Positions 23,837 to 36,434 of a stretch of 64,000 nt of DNA are shown here, one piece after another. This DNA is from Glandiceps talaboti (Eukaryota > Hemichordata > Enteropneusta > Spengelidae). How positions within the stretch are numbered: position 1 is the first letter of the stretch; every line of letters starts with the position of its first letter. The position numbers and the translations under genes were made by a program. Under the pieces are notes generated by a model. It saw nothing but the letters and a program-made list of their open reading frames with translations. It was not told where the DNA came from and made no database searches. The DNA is taken from the NCBI RefSeq assembly GCF_964340395.1, contig NC_135561.1:17072740-17136739 (forward strand). Reading direction: 5' to 3'.

Positions 23837-24271
23837 TTAAAGGGGCACAGTCTAACTTTTTGTCTTTTAGATGATAAGTTTGTTTCATAATTGAAATATT
23901 CCCCAGTTATATTCAGAATTCTGATATGATAGAAAAAATGACGTAATTTTTTAGTTACCATTTTAAAAAAATACAATTCGGGTTACATCATCACATTTTA
24001 ACCGCCACTAGCAGTCAAACTGGCCTGGTCTACGATCCTTACCTCTCTTATAGTTCTAAAAAATCTCTCCAAACTATGCAATGTGAAAGCTTGCTTCTTG
24101 TTCTTTTGAAATAATAAAAGAAACTTATGGGTCCACCATCTTCTTTCTAAGGAAATCATCTTTTTTCTCAATATAGTTAACACAGTATTTAGTGGCCATA
24201 TTGGATTCTAAAACGGTTTAATTTTAATAACATTTTGACCTCTATTTAAAAACATATGTATGGCGGCCCCG

Positions 24272-24306
<35 letters not shown>

Positions 24307-24522
24307 TGTTTTTTAAGGAGAATAGTTTTCTTGTATGAAGTGACAAGAAATGTTTAAACAATTTATTCCGATGAGAAGTTCGCGTTAGTACCTTCAATAT
24401 GTATATTTTGATCGGTGACGTAATTTTTTGAAGCTCTTAAAATGCTTGACATTTTGTTGCTTAAATTTTAGATTAAATTTTATCTGAAATGTTGAGCCCA
24501 GTTACAGACTGTGCCTCTTTAA
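23837..24522. mobile_element. TTAA-flanked MITE, 678 bp
   Basis: TTAA (23837-23840) precedes AGGGGCACAGTCT. At the other end the complement AGACTGTGCCTCT is followed by TTAA (24519-24522). Further in, both arms carry GACGTAATTTTTT. TTAA target duplication is the mark of piggyBac-type transposases, but the terminal bases are not the classical CCC, so the superfamily is inferred. The interior holds a (GTT)n array (24271-24305). No transposase frame is seen. Confidence 0.6.
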
Positions 24523-24529
24523 AGGGTCA

Positions 24530-27500
24530 TCGGTCAACCTGGACACTTTTCAGACAGAGTTAAACACTCTTTGCATTGCCTTATTTATGTATATGCATTT
24601 TCTGAACAATCTTTTGCGTCAACGACATTTTAAGTGCCTCCAAAAATTACGTCATCGAATTATTTTATAGAATTAATTCGGTTTTCCTAACTTATATACC
24701 ATACAGATCCAACTGTTGCTCGTGGTGATTTAAACATGTTTCACTAAAAAAGAACAACAGAGATAAATTTTTTTCATATTAGCAGAAAAATTTCCCAGAT
24801 CTGGTTCAAGTCACGGTGAAAGTCATACAATAAAATACCTTCGCTGACAGCATGCTAGCACCTGTCACATTTCCAGTCATTACCGTGGTCACGGCAACGC
24901 CAATAAAATGTGGACTTTTCGTCTTAACAATGAACCCGCTTCGTTTATCCCTTACAGATGAATTATACACACATTTGTAGACTTCCATTGCACGGCTTTG
25001 TTTAGGATGAAAGAAAAACAACAACGACAGTTTTTCGTGTGGGATGGTGAATTCTTTTCAAAAGATGTGAATTATGAGAGAAGCGCGAACACCTTGCGGA
25101 AGTTATCAAGAACTTGCGATTGTTTTGAGGGGGAGAGAAGTTCGGGAAATCCAGCTTTGAGTTCAATGACCTCTTTTACTAACGAAGATTATTGGTGAAA
25201 TGTCTAGAAACTATCAAATAGTGTATGTATGTTTGTTTGGCTGTCTGTATGTCTGTCTGACTGACTATCACGGAAGAGTACTAGAATTGTAAGTCTAGTC
25301 CTGATTGACATCACAAATAGCCCCGCACTGACAGCGGTATTCCCGCTCAACCCCTCTCCACGCTGAAATCTTGCTCGAAGTCGTACTTCACGTAATTGCA
25401 GTCATTCGGTACAACCCGTACAACCTAATAGGCAATCTTTTGTGATGCAATCACACACGGCGGACTATTCTCATTACCGTCCCTGTCTGTACCAGTGTCT
25501 ATTTAATGTCATTCATACTGTTGTTACCGCGCAAAACGGTAAATTCAAACACTCGATCTCATTCAGAACAATTACAGCGTCGTATGGTGAAAGACGGACA
25601 GAGATAAAAAAAAAAATCCCTTTGCGCCCGGGGGCCATTGCGGTGCTGTTTCACCATACGTAATCAAGCGAGCTCATCTCTCTTTCTGTTATAACTTCAA
25701 CGGTACAATGGCAAGTACTTCAATAAAGGCACGGTCATTCTGTAGCCACGTGCAGTGAATACCATCTGGGGAAAAGTTTACTTTCAACATTGTTCTCTTG
25801 TTAAAAAAAATTGTATTTGTCGAACTTTTATTTGTAATTTTTGAAGAAGGGGAACTTGTTGAATCATAAAAAGTCATATGATGAACTTCGATGTAAAACT
25901 TGATTCGGTCTCATATACTAAACACAAGAACAACTTTCGTTCAGCCTCGGCCAACCTTTGATTTGCAAGTAGGTGAAAACGAGAGAGTGGCTTCTCAGAA
26001 TGTCTCTAAAACGTGACATACTTGCAAACTTTTTTGTTAGCAGTTTGTCTTTAAACAATATTTATTTGTTTGTTTGTTTGTTTGTTTGTTCGTTTGTTTG
26101 GAAGTTATCTTTTTCACGTTAAAGACTATTGATTCTTCCATAAAAAAGATATAAAACTTCTCATTTCCAAGCTTTTGCCCACTATAGGTTGTTTTCATTT
26201 CTACACTTTTTCCGCCCCTGTGCTGATAAAAAGTTTTAGTATAAGCCGACGTATTCAGTTCATTGACGAGCAACTCTTTTGAAACACTTGCCAATTCAAA
26301 TATTAAACCTATGCCTATAGGCAATGAAATGACATCGCCTACCCACGTGCACTTTCGTGATATTATAGAAACGGTACTAATCAACTCTTGTTTCTTTAGA
26401 TGTTTGACACCCCCAACCCCCCAACCCCACCCCGCACCCATAGACATACACATGTACTGCTTTCATGCAAGACACTCTTTTCACTTTCACTATTACCGAG
26501 TACCTTTCGATAGCAACTGTGACTGGTTTCAGTATTCGTGCCAATCCTTCTTTATATTCGGGAGTGTCTTTGCTATTGCGTCTCCCATTCACGCATGATT
26601 GCACCCTCTTCCGCTCATGTTATTCTGTATGACTGTGTCTTATTCTAGCTCGTCTGAGTACATCACGGTCGCTATCTCAACGGCTTTGTTTGTTCCACTG
26701 TTGACACATCGACTCACCCCCATTGCCAAAATGACTCATTAAGGCGGTATGTTCAATAACACGAGGCGTTGCGTTGTTATACGGTCGTCTTTGAGATTCA
26801 CGGAAATAAGCCGTGACCCCCTTCCTCTGACATGTGAACTTGAAGGACGTTTCATTTTATTATATCGATGTCTTAAAGGTGTCCCGTCTAACTGAGAAGT
26901 ACTTTCTGAATAGGGAGAGTTCCTCAGTGGCCAGTGTTTACAAAAGTGCTTTACTTCCACAAATTGGCTTTGTTATTTTATTAAAGAGAAAACTTATCTA
27001 ACCGTTCCTTAATAGACCTTAGCTTCAGAAACATGAACAGTAACTGCAGTACATTATTGAACATTGATTTTAGTTGACGGTAAAAGAATGAAGAAAATGG
27101 TCAATTGGTTGTTTCAAAAACCGTGACTGGTACCTGGAGGTGGGGTTTGGGGGAGGGTTAAAATATTCAATATCATGTGATGACAGACGCAAGTATTCTT
27201 TAAAGTTGATCAGATTCCAATAGGGAGGAACATCCAGCTGTTGATGTTGTTTATACGGCGACACGCGAAATGATAATTAGTGATTGGTGGGGGGAATAAG
27301 CGGGACTAAGTTTCCTCCTCCCATTACGAGATGACACTGCAGACAGTATTTTGCCTAAATTTGGAGATAAGGAAAAAAATGAACAAAATTGAACCTTTCT
27401 CGTTCAAGACATTATATGCGTATAATTACGGGATACAATAATGTAATTGGGTCGGTCGCCTGTGCACGTCTGCGCTAAGAGATTTGTCATTCTTCGTATA

Positions 27501-28940
27501 TATCTGTTCACAGTAGCCAGTTGACTTTCCATCATGCATAAATTAAATATGATAGATTTCTGAAAATGTCATCGGTCGTGCATTATTCGACCAATCGAAT
27601 TCTGACGTAACTTCCGGCAAAATGACCAAACAATCTCGTTTGAATGAATTGAAATTAAAGAAACATTTTAACAATATGGCGATGGGGTTTAGTCTATTTT
27701 TGACTGAAATCTAATTTTCTTTGTTTACATGGCAGTAATTTTGACAGGGTATTGAGGCTCGAGCTCAAAGGTGACGAGTTCAGTCCGTGAATAGTAAATG
27801 TGGATTTCCACCAAACACACACACAGAACCAAGGGCCCACTTATGATTGCGCAGAAGCATACTGCATGCACAACTAACTGTCGGCTGTTCCATATGTGTT
27901 TCACCCACCTTACATTAATCACCGATACAAGTAAAATATGGAGTCTGATTAATTTGATTTGAAAGATGTGAGTGGGGGGGGGGGGTAATGACTGTCCATG
28001 ACTTGGATCGTGATCTCATATAAAATCAACAGGTGGTTTGAAAAAAGTTTTGTTGTTGATTTTGGTATGTCCTGTTTTCTGAAAGACCAGCGTTAGACTA
28101 GAACCCTTAAACATTATGGAAGTGATGGACTATCAGTGCTCAAGGTACATTGAAATCATTTTCATGTAAATGGAACTTTCATTCTCGTTTACTATTGTGG
28201 TCCTCAGACCACCAAACGTAGTGGTCTTATAGTCGTTTGAGGTTCATCAACCTTAGACCTTCAATAGTTCACAAATTCTCAATATCTCGGGCCAAGGCAA
28301 AACAAAATCGATCCAAGCCATGATAAAAATGTGTCATGGTTTGTTTCCACCCACATGCTGACATTGTTTTCATTTTATAGTTCGGCCAATGACCTCTATC
28401 GACACTTAATGACGGTGAGATTATCATTGATTTTTTTTTCCCAACCAGTATTTTCTTTTTACTGCAGAACTTTTAATGTCGTGACTTACGCCATGGCCAC
28501 AAAATTTGGTGATTTAATTGCAAATTAGGAAAAAAATGTTCGATAAAAAGTTGAAGACGACAACAAGGTGACATGTGTCAGTATTTTCCCGCCCAAAACT
28601 AACATCATTTTTCTGACGACAATTACAAGAGAGCAAAGGTCGGGAAAGGCTTTGTGTGTTTTAGTGCTCGGATTTTTGCTTCTTATTTACAAAGAACAAC
28701 GATAGACTTGTATCGAATGGGATTTCAATTTATAACTAAAGACACATCTTTTTCCGAATCGTTAGATATACCATGGCCACTATGCTTCCCGGATGTAAGA
28801 ATAGTGTACTTAATGCACTGGTATATTTTATTTAGTAAGACGAATTGGCTCAATTGTCGAAATCTTACAATTTAAAAAAGTCAAAATTTTGATCTCTGGA
28901 GAGACATGCTGAGTAGATTTGTTTACATTAATTATGCATG
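24530..28940. other. Mostly unannotated stretch
   Basis: Includes GC-richer patches at 25320-25680 and 26200-26960 without a recognised frame. A possible 34-base microexon (28381-28414, acceptor cattttatag, donor gtgaga) is too short to call. A minus-strand frame (27725-27922) has one hydrophobic segment and ends TELVTFELEPQYPVKITAM, also unrecognised. Confidence 0.4.
26066..26100 (+). repeat. (TTTG)n array
   Basis: Nine units, one with a TTCG variant. Confidence 0.85.
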
Positions 28941-28949
28941 ACACAGATG

Positions 28950-28998
28950 TTGTTGTCGTCGCTGCTGTTGTTGTTGTTGCCGGTGGCGAAGGTGTCTG

Positions 28999-29040
<42 letters not shown>

Positions 29041-29160
29041 CGATTGTCGGTTGTGGGATCACGGTTTTTGGTGGTGGTGGTGGTGGTGGTGGAGGTGGTG
29101 GTGGTGGTGGTGGTGGTGGTGGAGGTGGTGGTGGTGGTGGAGATGGTGATCGTCGTCGTT
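28950..29160 (+). repeat. (GTT)n and (GGT)n compound array
   Basis: GTT units (to 29040) are followed by a short unique spacer and about 25 GGT units (29069-29150) with GGA interruptions. Imperfect GTC/GTT units lie at both edges. The G-rich strand could form quadruplex-like structures. Confidence 0.9.
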
Positions 29161-30559
29161 GCTGTCACAGCCGTTGGCTCTTCCACATGACAAGACAAGT
29201 TGATGCATACAACACATAAACTAGCCTACCCTTCACGTAAAATATTTTGATATGAATCCAAGCTACAAATTGTTCCCGCTACTAACCTAATCGTCATCAT
29301 GAGTTGCGATGACGTAGGCCTAAACAAATTGTGTGGTTCCGATTACGCTCAATTTTAAAATAGATGGGGTAGGTAGATAATTTTATGAGTGTCTAGTTCA
29401 TCAGGTAGTTATGTTTTCCTTTGTTTTCCATTATTGTCTCCGTGTTATTAGTTTCTTCCCATCAGCTGTACAGCCATTACAGATTGGAAGAACAGTTTTA
29501 TACTGTCTTTTAAAGTTAATATAAGTTTCCGCATCCACTATTTCTCGCGATACTTCACAGTTTTCGCGATTTCATTTTATTTTTTCTCGAATACGTAAAA
29601 AAAGTTTAGGGTCGGCAGTGAAAAACTACGTGGGTTCTGGTAACGGGAACCAATTTGAAACAAATTTTTAGGCCGGACAGTTTAAGGCAGTGCTGAACGA
29701 AGGTCCAAAACAGATGAATTCCCGAAAAATCAATCGAACAAATAAAGTTTGTTTTAACGATATGTGTACATATTAACAATATTTTAGTCCCATGGGTCGT
29801 TTTCTTTGGAGATCAGTATCGAAAGATATGGCGCCTAAATTTGATCGTAAATCATTAATCAGTTCGTAGATGAAGATTGTTTCTAGAGTTGCAATCTTAA
29901 AGATAGTTCGATTGTAATAAAACATTACACAAAATTAGGAATTTTGTCAGAGGCGGGAAAATGTTTCCAGTTGACGTGTACGTTACAGGCTTGGTGGTCA
30001 CACGGCCAGCAGTGAGTTTAATAGCCCCAATTAAAAACATTCCTGACGCTTCACTTGACCCATATTAACATTCACAAATTAATTCGCGGTTGTCTTTTTT
30101 TCCCCGTAATCTGTTCCCGTCACAAGTTTTATTTCCTCTAAGAAACTTTAGAAATGATTTGGCGGTAACAGCTTGTCTGAAAATCATGTAATCCCCCCCC
30201 CCCCCCCACACACACACACACAAGTTGTGCGTTTGGTGGTCTGGCCGAGTCAGAAGTTTACTTATCAAATTGTCTGTGATTTTGTGGTTACTTTTATCTA
30301 TTTAGAATATATCCAAGCAAATACTTTCATCCCTAATTTCACAATCATTTACCGACACTATCGTATTTACTTTAATGTGAATCTCATTTCCCGCCAAAGA
30401 TTGCGTACAAAACATTTTTTTTCAAATTTAATTTTGGACTTAGACCTTGAAATGACCATAACTATCATAATATAGGAACAGTTGCCAAAATCTGACTTTA
30501 TTTAGAGATATTCAGTAAAAAATTTATTTTCAATTTTAGCCTCAGTGTATGTGCGTTCG

Positions 30560-30810
30560 AATAGGGAACTTGCAATCCAGACTGAGCATGCTCAGACGCA
30601 AAGGACTATGGGATTATCTGTGGTTATCGTAATACCTAATCCGGAGCTACTGATAAAATAAACCTGCCACAATTGTCGGGGTAACTATGAAATGATTATT
30701 TGTGGTTATAAAATATGTAACATTATTGTTTACAATACTATTTTATTAGTACTTATTATCACATTTCCCATGATGCAACATTCAACATGGCGGGTTGCAA
30801 GTTCCCTATT
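30560..30810. mobile_element. MITE with 18-bp terminal inverted repeats
   Basis: AATAGGGAACTTGCAATCC at 30560-30578 is mirrored by GGTTGCAAGTTCCCTATT at 30793-30810. The 251-bp interior is non-coding, with gagcatgctcag near the left end and a cccatgatgcaac block near the right. No clear target duplication is seen. Confidence 0.55.
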
Positions 30811-31056
30811 GTAAAGCTCTAACTCGGACCACTGTTTTCTATATAGCGGTCTGAAGCAATATAACAAGGCAATATGTCACGGTATGGTATGGTGTGGTAT
30901 GAAAGGCCCAGAAAACTTACTCCTTCCCCCCCCCCCCCTTCCATATAGCCTATGAATTTGGGGTGGTGAGTTTCGAAATGGGTTCCAAAATCTCTTGCTT
31001 GCCTCAAGACTTAAACATTTAAAAAAAAATAAAAATTACCATTTTTTTTTTTACAG

Positions 31057-31185
31057 CTCTCGTGCCCAACCTATAGTGGTGACGTCACGTTGTAGTGGCC
31101 CGGCTACACGGGGGCGATTGATTCACCCAACCTACCGTCATATTCATAGATACTTATTCAAATTCTACAACCATACGGCGTCTAC
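31057..31185 (+). CDS. Candidate internal exon, 129 bases, phase 2-2
   Basis: The acceptor has a 12-T tract (ttttacag ending at 31056) and the donor is strong (TCTAC/gtaagc). Between them only one frame is open. It reads SRAQPIVVTSRCSGP and so on through RGRLIHPTYRHIHRYLFKFY. The exon is richer in CpG than its surroundings and symmetrical in phase. The peptide is basic and matches no family I know. It may be a real exon of a gene whose other exons are not visible, or a transposon remnant. Confidence 0.25.
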
Positions 31186-31926
31186 GTAAGCCGACACCAG
31201 AGGGTATTGTTAACACGACAATATCTGCTATATTCCCACCGAACAACTCTGTGAACAACTCTTGTTCTGATTTTGATTAATCTTTTTTAAATAACAGATT
31301 GTAGAACTGGGTGTTTATTGACAGAATCTCATGAGTAAAGCAGACAAACTTACGTTGTTGATATGAAAATGTTTGCCGCGTACGGCAACAAGTTAATTTA
31401 ATTTCAAGATGGCGACCTCGTTTTTGACGGTTTACCACTACACACATATCTTTTTTTAGCGACGGTTGTTTGAAAGAGAACGATTTTCTCCCACTTCAAA
31501 TATGACCTCCTTACAAATTGTTAATTTTCATCTATAAAGTATTCTATCGAGGTATCTAGTGTCAATTACAGAACGTTTCCTGTTAGAATTTTAATTTGAA
31601 AAGATGATGAAGAAATAGAAGGGTTTTCTTTTTCGCATTTTCAAACATTTGAACACATGAATAGCAAAGCGCTAAGTTGCTTTATTTGACTTTTGTGCAT
31701 ATGCATGGTGTGTTAATGTTTTTTTTGTTTTTTGATAATTACAGAATAACAATACAGTCGTTCCCAATTGTGGTGTGTTGTATTTTTTAGTTCTTTTAAT
31801 TGGTGTATGCGTAAAGAATGTCATTGCAAATAAAAAAAAGACCAATTGAGTATTAGTCACTGTGCACTTTCTACGTAATTGCGATTTGTTGACACATTAT
31901 AGGTCTTACTGATGGTACAGTAGGCT

Positions 31927-31937
31927 GAGAGAGAGAG

Positions 31938-32010
<73 letters not shown>
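31927..32010 (+). repeat. (GA)n-(TA)n-(GA)n array
   Basis: A TA block sits between two GA blocks, followed by GGGA/GGGAA-rich purine sequence to about 32045. Confidence 0.9.
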
Positions 32011-32013
<3 letters not shown>

Positions 32014-32141
32014 GGGATGGGGAGGGAGGAAGGGAGGGAGAGGGAGTGCGACATCGACATTAGAGAGATGTTGAGGGGGGCGGGAGACAAACTGACGCAG
32101 GCAGGCAAACATGTATGAAAATATACAGACAGTCAGGCACA

Positions 32142-32241
32142 CACACAGACAGTCAGTCAGTCAGTCAGTCAGTCAAAGATATACAGATACGGAAAGAACA
32201 TAACTATTTATAGCTATATGTTTTGTAGTCTATGGGACTAC

Positions 32242-32293
<52 letters not shown>
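32142..32293 (+). repeat. (CAGT)n and (GT)n arrays
   Basis: Seven CAGT units (32148-32176), then unique sequence, then about 25 GT units (32243-32293). Confidence 0.9.
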
Positions 32294-32295
<2 letters not shown>

Positions 32296-32613
32296 ATATC
32301 TATTTCCAAGTACATATGTTTCTCTGTATATTTTCTGTGCCTGACATTGAGCAGGCTGGCTACATCTGAGTGTATATATAGTTTATTGTCTATATACGTC
32401 TCTCGTTGTTTTGCTCTGTTATTATTTTGCTTTTATAGTCATAAAACTATTGGCAATATAATCACATGACACTGTGCTGGTAACCCTTCACTAATCACGT
32501 TCAAATCAAACATGCGGGCAATTCCTTTTGTATGAACATGGGGATAAATTTAAAGTAACTTGTATTTCCGATCGCCGATATTCGTGTGTACGTCAGTGTG
32601 TGTGTTTGTTTAG

Positions 32614-32774
32614 AGAAAGGATTAGCAATAACAAAAGAAGTGGACTACTTCTACTTAGTAGCCATTCTTCACGGCTCAACTGCTGAGTTGGTATATACTT
32701 GTCATTATGATAAAACCGGACAATATGGCTGTATGAATCTCAATATGGTATGTTCAAGTTGGTGGTATCAATAA
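32614..32774 (+). CDS. Candidate terminal exon followed by a poly(A) signal
   Basis: An acceptor (tgtgtgtttgtttag) ends at 32613. The frame then runs EKGLAITKEVDYFYL, VAILHGSTAELVY, TCHYDKTGQYGCMNLNM and ends SSWWYQ at a TAA (32772-32774). AATAAA lies about a dozen bases further on. A donor-like gtatgt after NLNM offers an alternative internal-exon reading. The residue composition looks protein-like (balanced charges, Cys and aromatic residues) for such AT-rich DNA. No family is recognised. Confidence 0.25.
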
Positions 32775-33052
32775 CATTATTGACAATAAAAACATCTTTT
32801 GTTGACGATGGTACACCAAACAAGTGTAATTTTTTTTAAATATATTTTTTTGACTCGGCTGATTTTTTTGGCGGGTAGTCCGTCACAAGGGAAGTTCTTT
32901 GAAAGATGAAAAAGTCTGATTTCAATATGTTTCTCGTCTGTTCTAAAATTCAACAAATTTTTGAATCATGGGTCATTTTGTTTTCGAATACTTTATACTC
33001 AGGGACGATCGCACAATGTAGAACAAGGTTAACAAACGAATATCGTCGTTTC

Positions 33053-33056
<4 letters not shown>

Positions 33057-33085
<29 letters not shown>
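33057..33085 (+). repeat. Poly(A) run, about 29 A
   Basis: Pure A run. The lysine run in the overlapping frame is an artefact. It could mark an old retroposition, but no adjacent element is recognised. Confidence 0.85.
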
Positions 33086-33086
<1 letters not shown>

Positions 33087-33277
33087 ACCCTCCTCACTTC
33101 CCCTGTACGAACGTTCACAAGTGCGACAAATTGTTACGTTTTAACCCACTGCCGATGCCGAAAAAAAGTATAAATTGTTACTGTGACGATTTGCTAAGAT
33201 CATATGGAATCTCACGCAGAGAAAATGTAACAATATCGGTAAAATTTCTGTTACACAAGATTACGAAAAGGGGCGGC

Positions 33278-33320
33278 GTTAGTAAGACTGTGTTGTGCTA
33301 GACGATAAAATGTAGTAATA
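33278..33320 (+). repeat. 46-bp repeat family, single copy
   Basis: gttagtaagact, then ctagacgataaaatgtag and taata form one unit of the family that is tandemly arrayed at 40.3-40.8 and 45.9-46.6 kb. Confidence 0.45.
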
Positions 33321-34012
33321 TTTAGAATGATTATTGTCGACGATTTGTCCTAGGTAACTGATTTACATTGTCAATTGCAAACGACTAGAGAATAAGGGGC
33401 GAGATCAATACTTCAATATAAGATAAAAACTAAGTTCTTTTATTTTGGGGGGAGGGGGTCAGAGCCATTTTAGTTTTCATCCTACAAAAAAGATGTTACT
33501 TTTAAGGGATCAGTTTTGTACCCTAAATACAAATATATTCATTTTTTAAAGTCATCCAATTGAGAATTTTCGATATTATAGTAACTGTATGGCACTACAA
33601 TAAAATAAAGTATCAACAAAGAACTATTTTTTTACTCACTACATACAGGCTTTATATTCATAGTACTACATATTGATTTGAAATTGATTGTGCTGTGTGA
33701 AACATTTTCAAGGGGATGGTGGGGGGTCTGAGGCCTGACTAAAAGAATTTAGATTTTTTATCCTAAAAGTGAGAAGTGACAATTTACAGATAAATATGTA
33801 AATTGGGTTTTGTCGCCAAGTTTAGGGGCAAGATGAAATAGTTCAATGTAGGAATATACCATTTCAATTATTACATTTTTTGAACAATTTTTGATATTTG
33901 CATGATAACATAAACACAATTTCTCCCCTGTATGAAATTCGAAAATATATCTTTATTGGTTTTCAATCTGATTAATTGTCTACTATATCCAATAAAGTCA
34001 ATATTTAGTAGC

Positions 34013-34025
34013 GTTGCTAGGCAAC
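34013..34025. promoter_or_regulatory. Perfect palindromic RFX X-box (GTTGCTAGGCAAC)
   Basis: This is an exact match to the X-box pattern, with symmetrical GTTGC/GCAAC arms around TAG. It is the high-affinity RFX site form found in promoters of ciliary genes across animals. On the plus strand a TATA-like aatataaaaac follows about 15 bases later. An ATG (34102, context acaaATGG) then opens a 23-codon frame beginning MDFSDFKSFLRLF. The site itself is unambiguous; its function is inferred. Confidence 0.4.
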
Positions 34026-34109
34026 GGGACCTTGTGTAGAATATAAAAACACTGAAAATACATTCTCTGTTGTACAAATAACAAAAAGTGACTGAGAACA
34101 AATGGATTT

Positions 34110-34335
34110 CAGTGACTTTAAAAGTTTTCTCAGATTATTTTTAATCTTCACAGAGAACGAGCAAGATATTTAAACTAAAAAATACCCAACAGAACAAATT
34201 CAAAAGGTTACTGTCTTGTTTATCTTAAATGTCGTTTTTAGTTTAATCTTTGGTCTGTCTTTGGGGTAAGACAGATTAGTCATGGATCCGGATATGTCCT
34301 TTGCTGCTCCTTGTTAACGTTGTTGTTGTTGATGG

Positions 34336-34382
<47 letters not shown>

Positions 34383-36385
34383 TGTTAAACGCTTGTTTAA
34401 ATGGCAATGATAACTAGTACAATATTAATAGTACCCAGACTTTGTAAATCAAGAAAAAATGTTGACTAGAAAATGGACATTTGCTCCTTTTCATGGAAAT
34501 AAATTAAAATGAAATAAAACTTATCTCAACAAATTAATTGGCAAAATATTTCTTGCAACATGCAGCTGAAGTTTCTCTGATAATAATTTGACAGTGCTAA
34601 GATTCTGAAACTAGATCGATCAATTAAGAGAAGAAGGAAAATTAATGAAATAGTAGAAAGTTACAAAAAAACCACGTTTGATTATTATCATAGTATTGTT
34701 CTTAATGTCAAAACATGTTCAGGGAAACCTATTAGTCGAAGGGCATTTCTGTTTCTTGTGGTTTAGACAGATACGGCGGTGTTGAAATTGATGTAAGCGA
34801 AAGAATGGGTATTAATTTTGCGGTGCTTTACAGATAAACGCGATATATTCCTAACCATGACATTTCATTTTCTTTGCATTTTATAATCAACCAGTGAGAT
34901 TAGATCACTTGTTGCTTTTTTTCCAGCAGATAATTTGCATATATTAGATCTATCAAAGAAGATACACTTTATTACGAAAATGATGATAAATGATGATGTC
35001 ATTACTGATGTCATCAATGAATAGAAATGTACATTTTATTGTCAGAAAAATATACAAAGCACTGTCGTCAAGCTGGGTCAAATTATCCTGGTCGATTTCT
35101 CATTGTTTCTCAACTATTGTCAATTTCACCCGCGGCATTCTCAACCCCGCTCGCATATAAACATTGAAAATTAAAAGCGCTGAAAGCATTGAAACCGGTT
35201 TGAATTGACTCATCTCGTAGCCCGATATAATGACAATTAATAAGCGACTCGACTAATTAATCTTAGTTCAAAATTAGTCGGAAAATATACAAGTGTATTG
35301 GATATAATAGTTGTCGCAAATATCTCGTGTAATTTGGTCCCATAAAAACATTTTGCCGTTCGACGTTTGTGTATACTATGCTAATTTTGGCATCACCACT
35401 GTCTATGACTGCGGTCATTAACTACACGTCTTTCGTTCTCCATTCCCATTGTTTAGAACCTGACGGGTCTCTCAATTTTTGAAAAAAGAACCAAAAGAGG
35501 GCCACAAGTAAAGATACCCGTCGACTGGTTTAGATTACACCAAATTTCAGTCATGTGATTTGCTAAGTATTATTGATGAGTAACGTTTTACATGTTCACG
35601 CACAGAGAGAACGCCTCAGAAATCTATAGGTACATATGATTGTGTACCAATATTCGTTAGTGTCTGAAGTATAACTTTAAACCATTGAATGTAGATATCC
35701 CCAACGTCTCTGCTGAAACGTCCGAATATTAAAGAACTAAGATTTTAGGTTTACAAATCAGGTGTTAGTTCACCCAGAACAGACATAAGCTTGTAATCTC
35801 ATGTTATCCACTGATAAGGTAACACTTATGTGAGAACCGGGGACTGAATTACTGGCCTTTAAAGTGTGAAGTAGAGAATACTGGTAGTATCCTTCTAAGT
35901 GTAGTGCTCACATGGTCTGATATATCTATCACAAGCACACGTCTCCAGACGGTCCTTAAAAATGCAATCGCCATTATTATGTCATTGTTTTTTTCACACC
36001 CAAGCTGTTACAGTCGTTCTACACCTATGCTGGTAATGGACTCTATTGTTTGGTATTGCAAACCGTGTAATCCAAATGAAAATATCCCCCAGCATATCTT
36101 TTAAAATACAAAGTGTACTTTAGAATCCCTTTCTTGCCAAAATGAATCTTAAAAGGACAGGTGTGAAGTTTTCCACAATTGCAATGCTTGTACACCGGCT
36201 TTTCGAAATGCAGACAGAAACGAAGTTGTCACTGCAGGGGTAGTGATTTTTAGAGACCCATATATATCATTCTGACCATCGTAGTCGTTGAGGTTTAGTT
36301 ATCATAGTCTAGTGGCACACTCGTTATTTTGAAATGTATCTATGTGTTATCATATCACTGAGGAGACACTGTTTTAATGAATACA
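34110..36385. other. Featureless stretch
   Basis: Apart from a GTT array near 34.35 kb, only short frames and no repeat family matches. Confidence 0.45.
34318..34381 (+). repeat. (GTT)n array
   Basis: About 20 GTT units with one GAT interruption. Confidence 0.9.
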
Positions 36386-36387
36386 AT

Positions 36388-36434
36388 GTGTATGTATGTA
36401 TGTATGTATGTATGTATGTATGTATGTATGTATG
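36388..36434 (+). repeat. (TATG)n array
   Basis: Eleven units. Short (ATCA)n and (CACT)n runs follow at 36645-36690. Confidence 0.9.
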
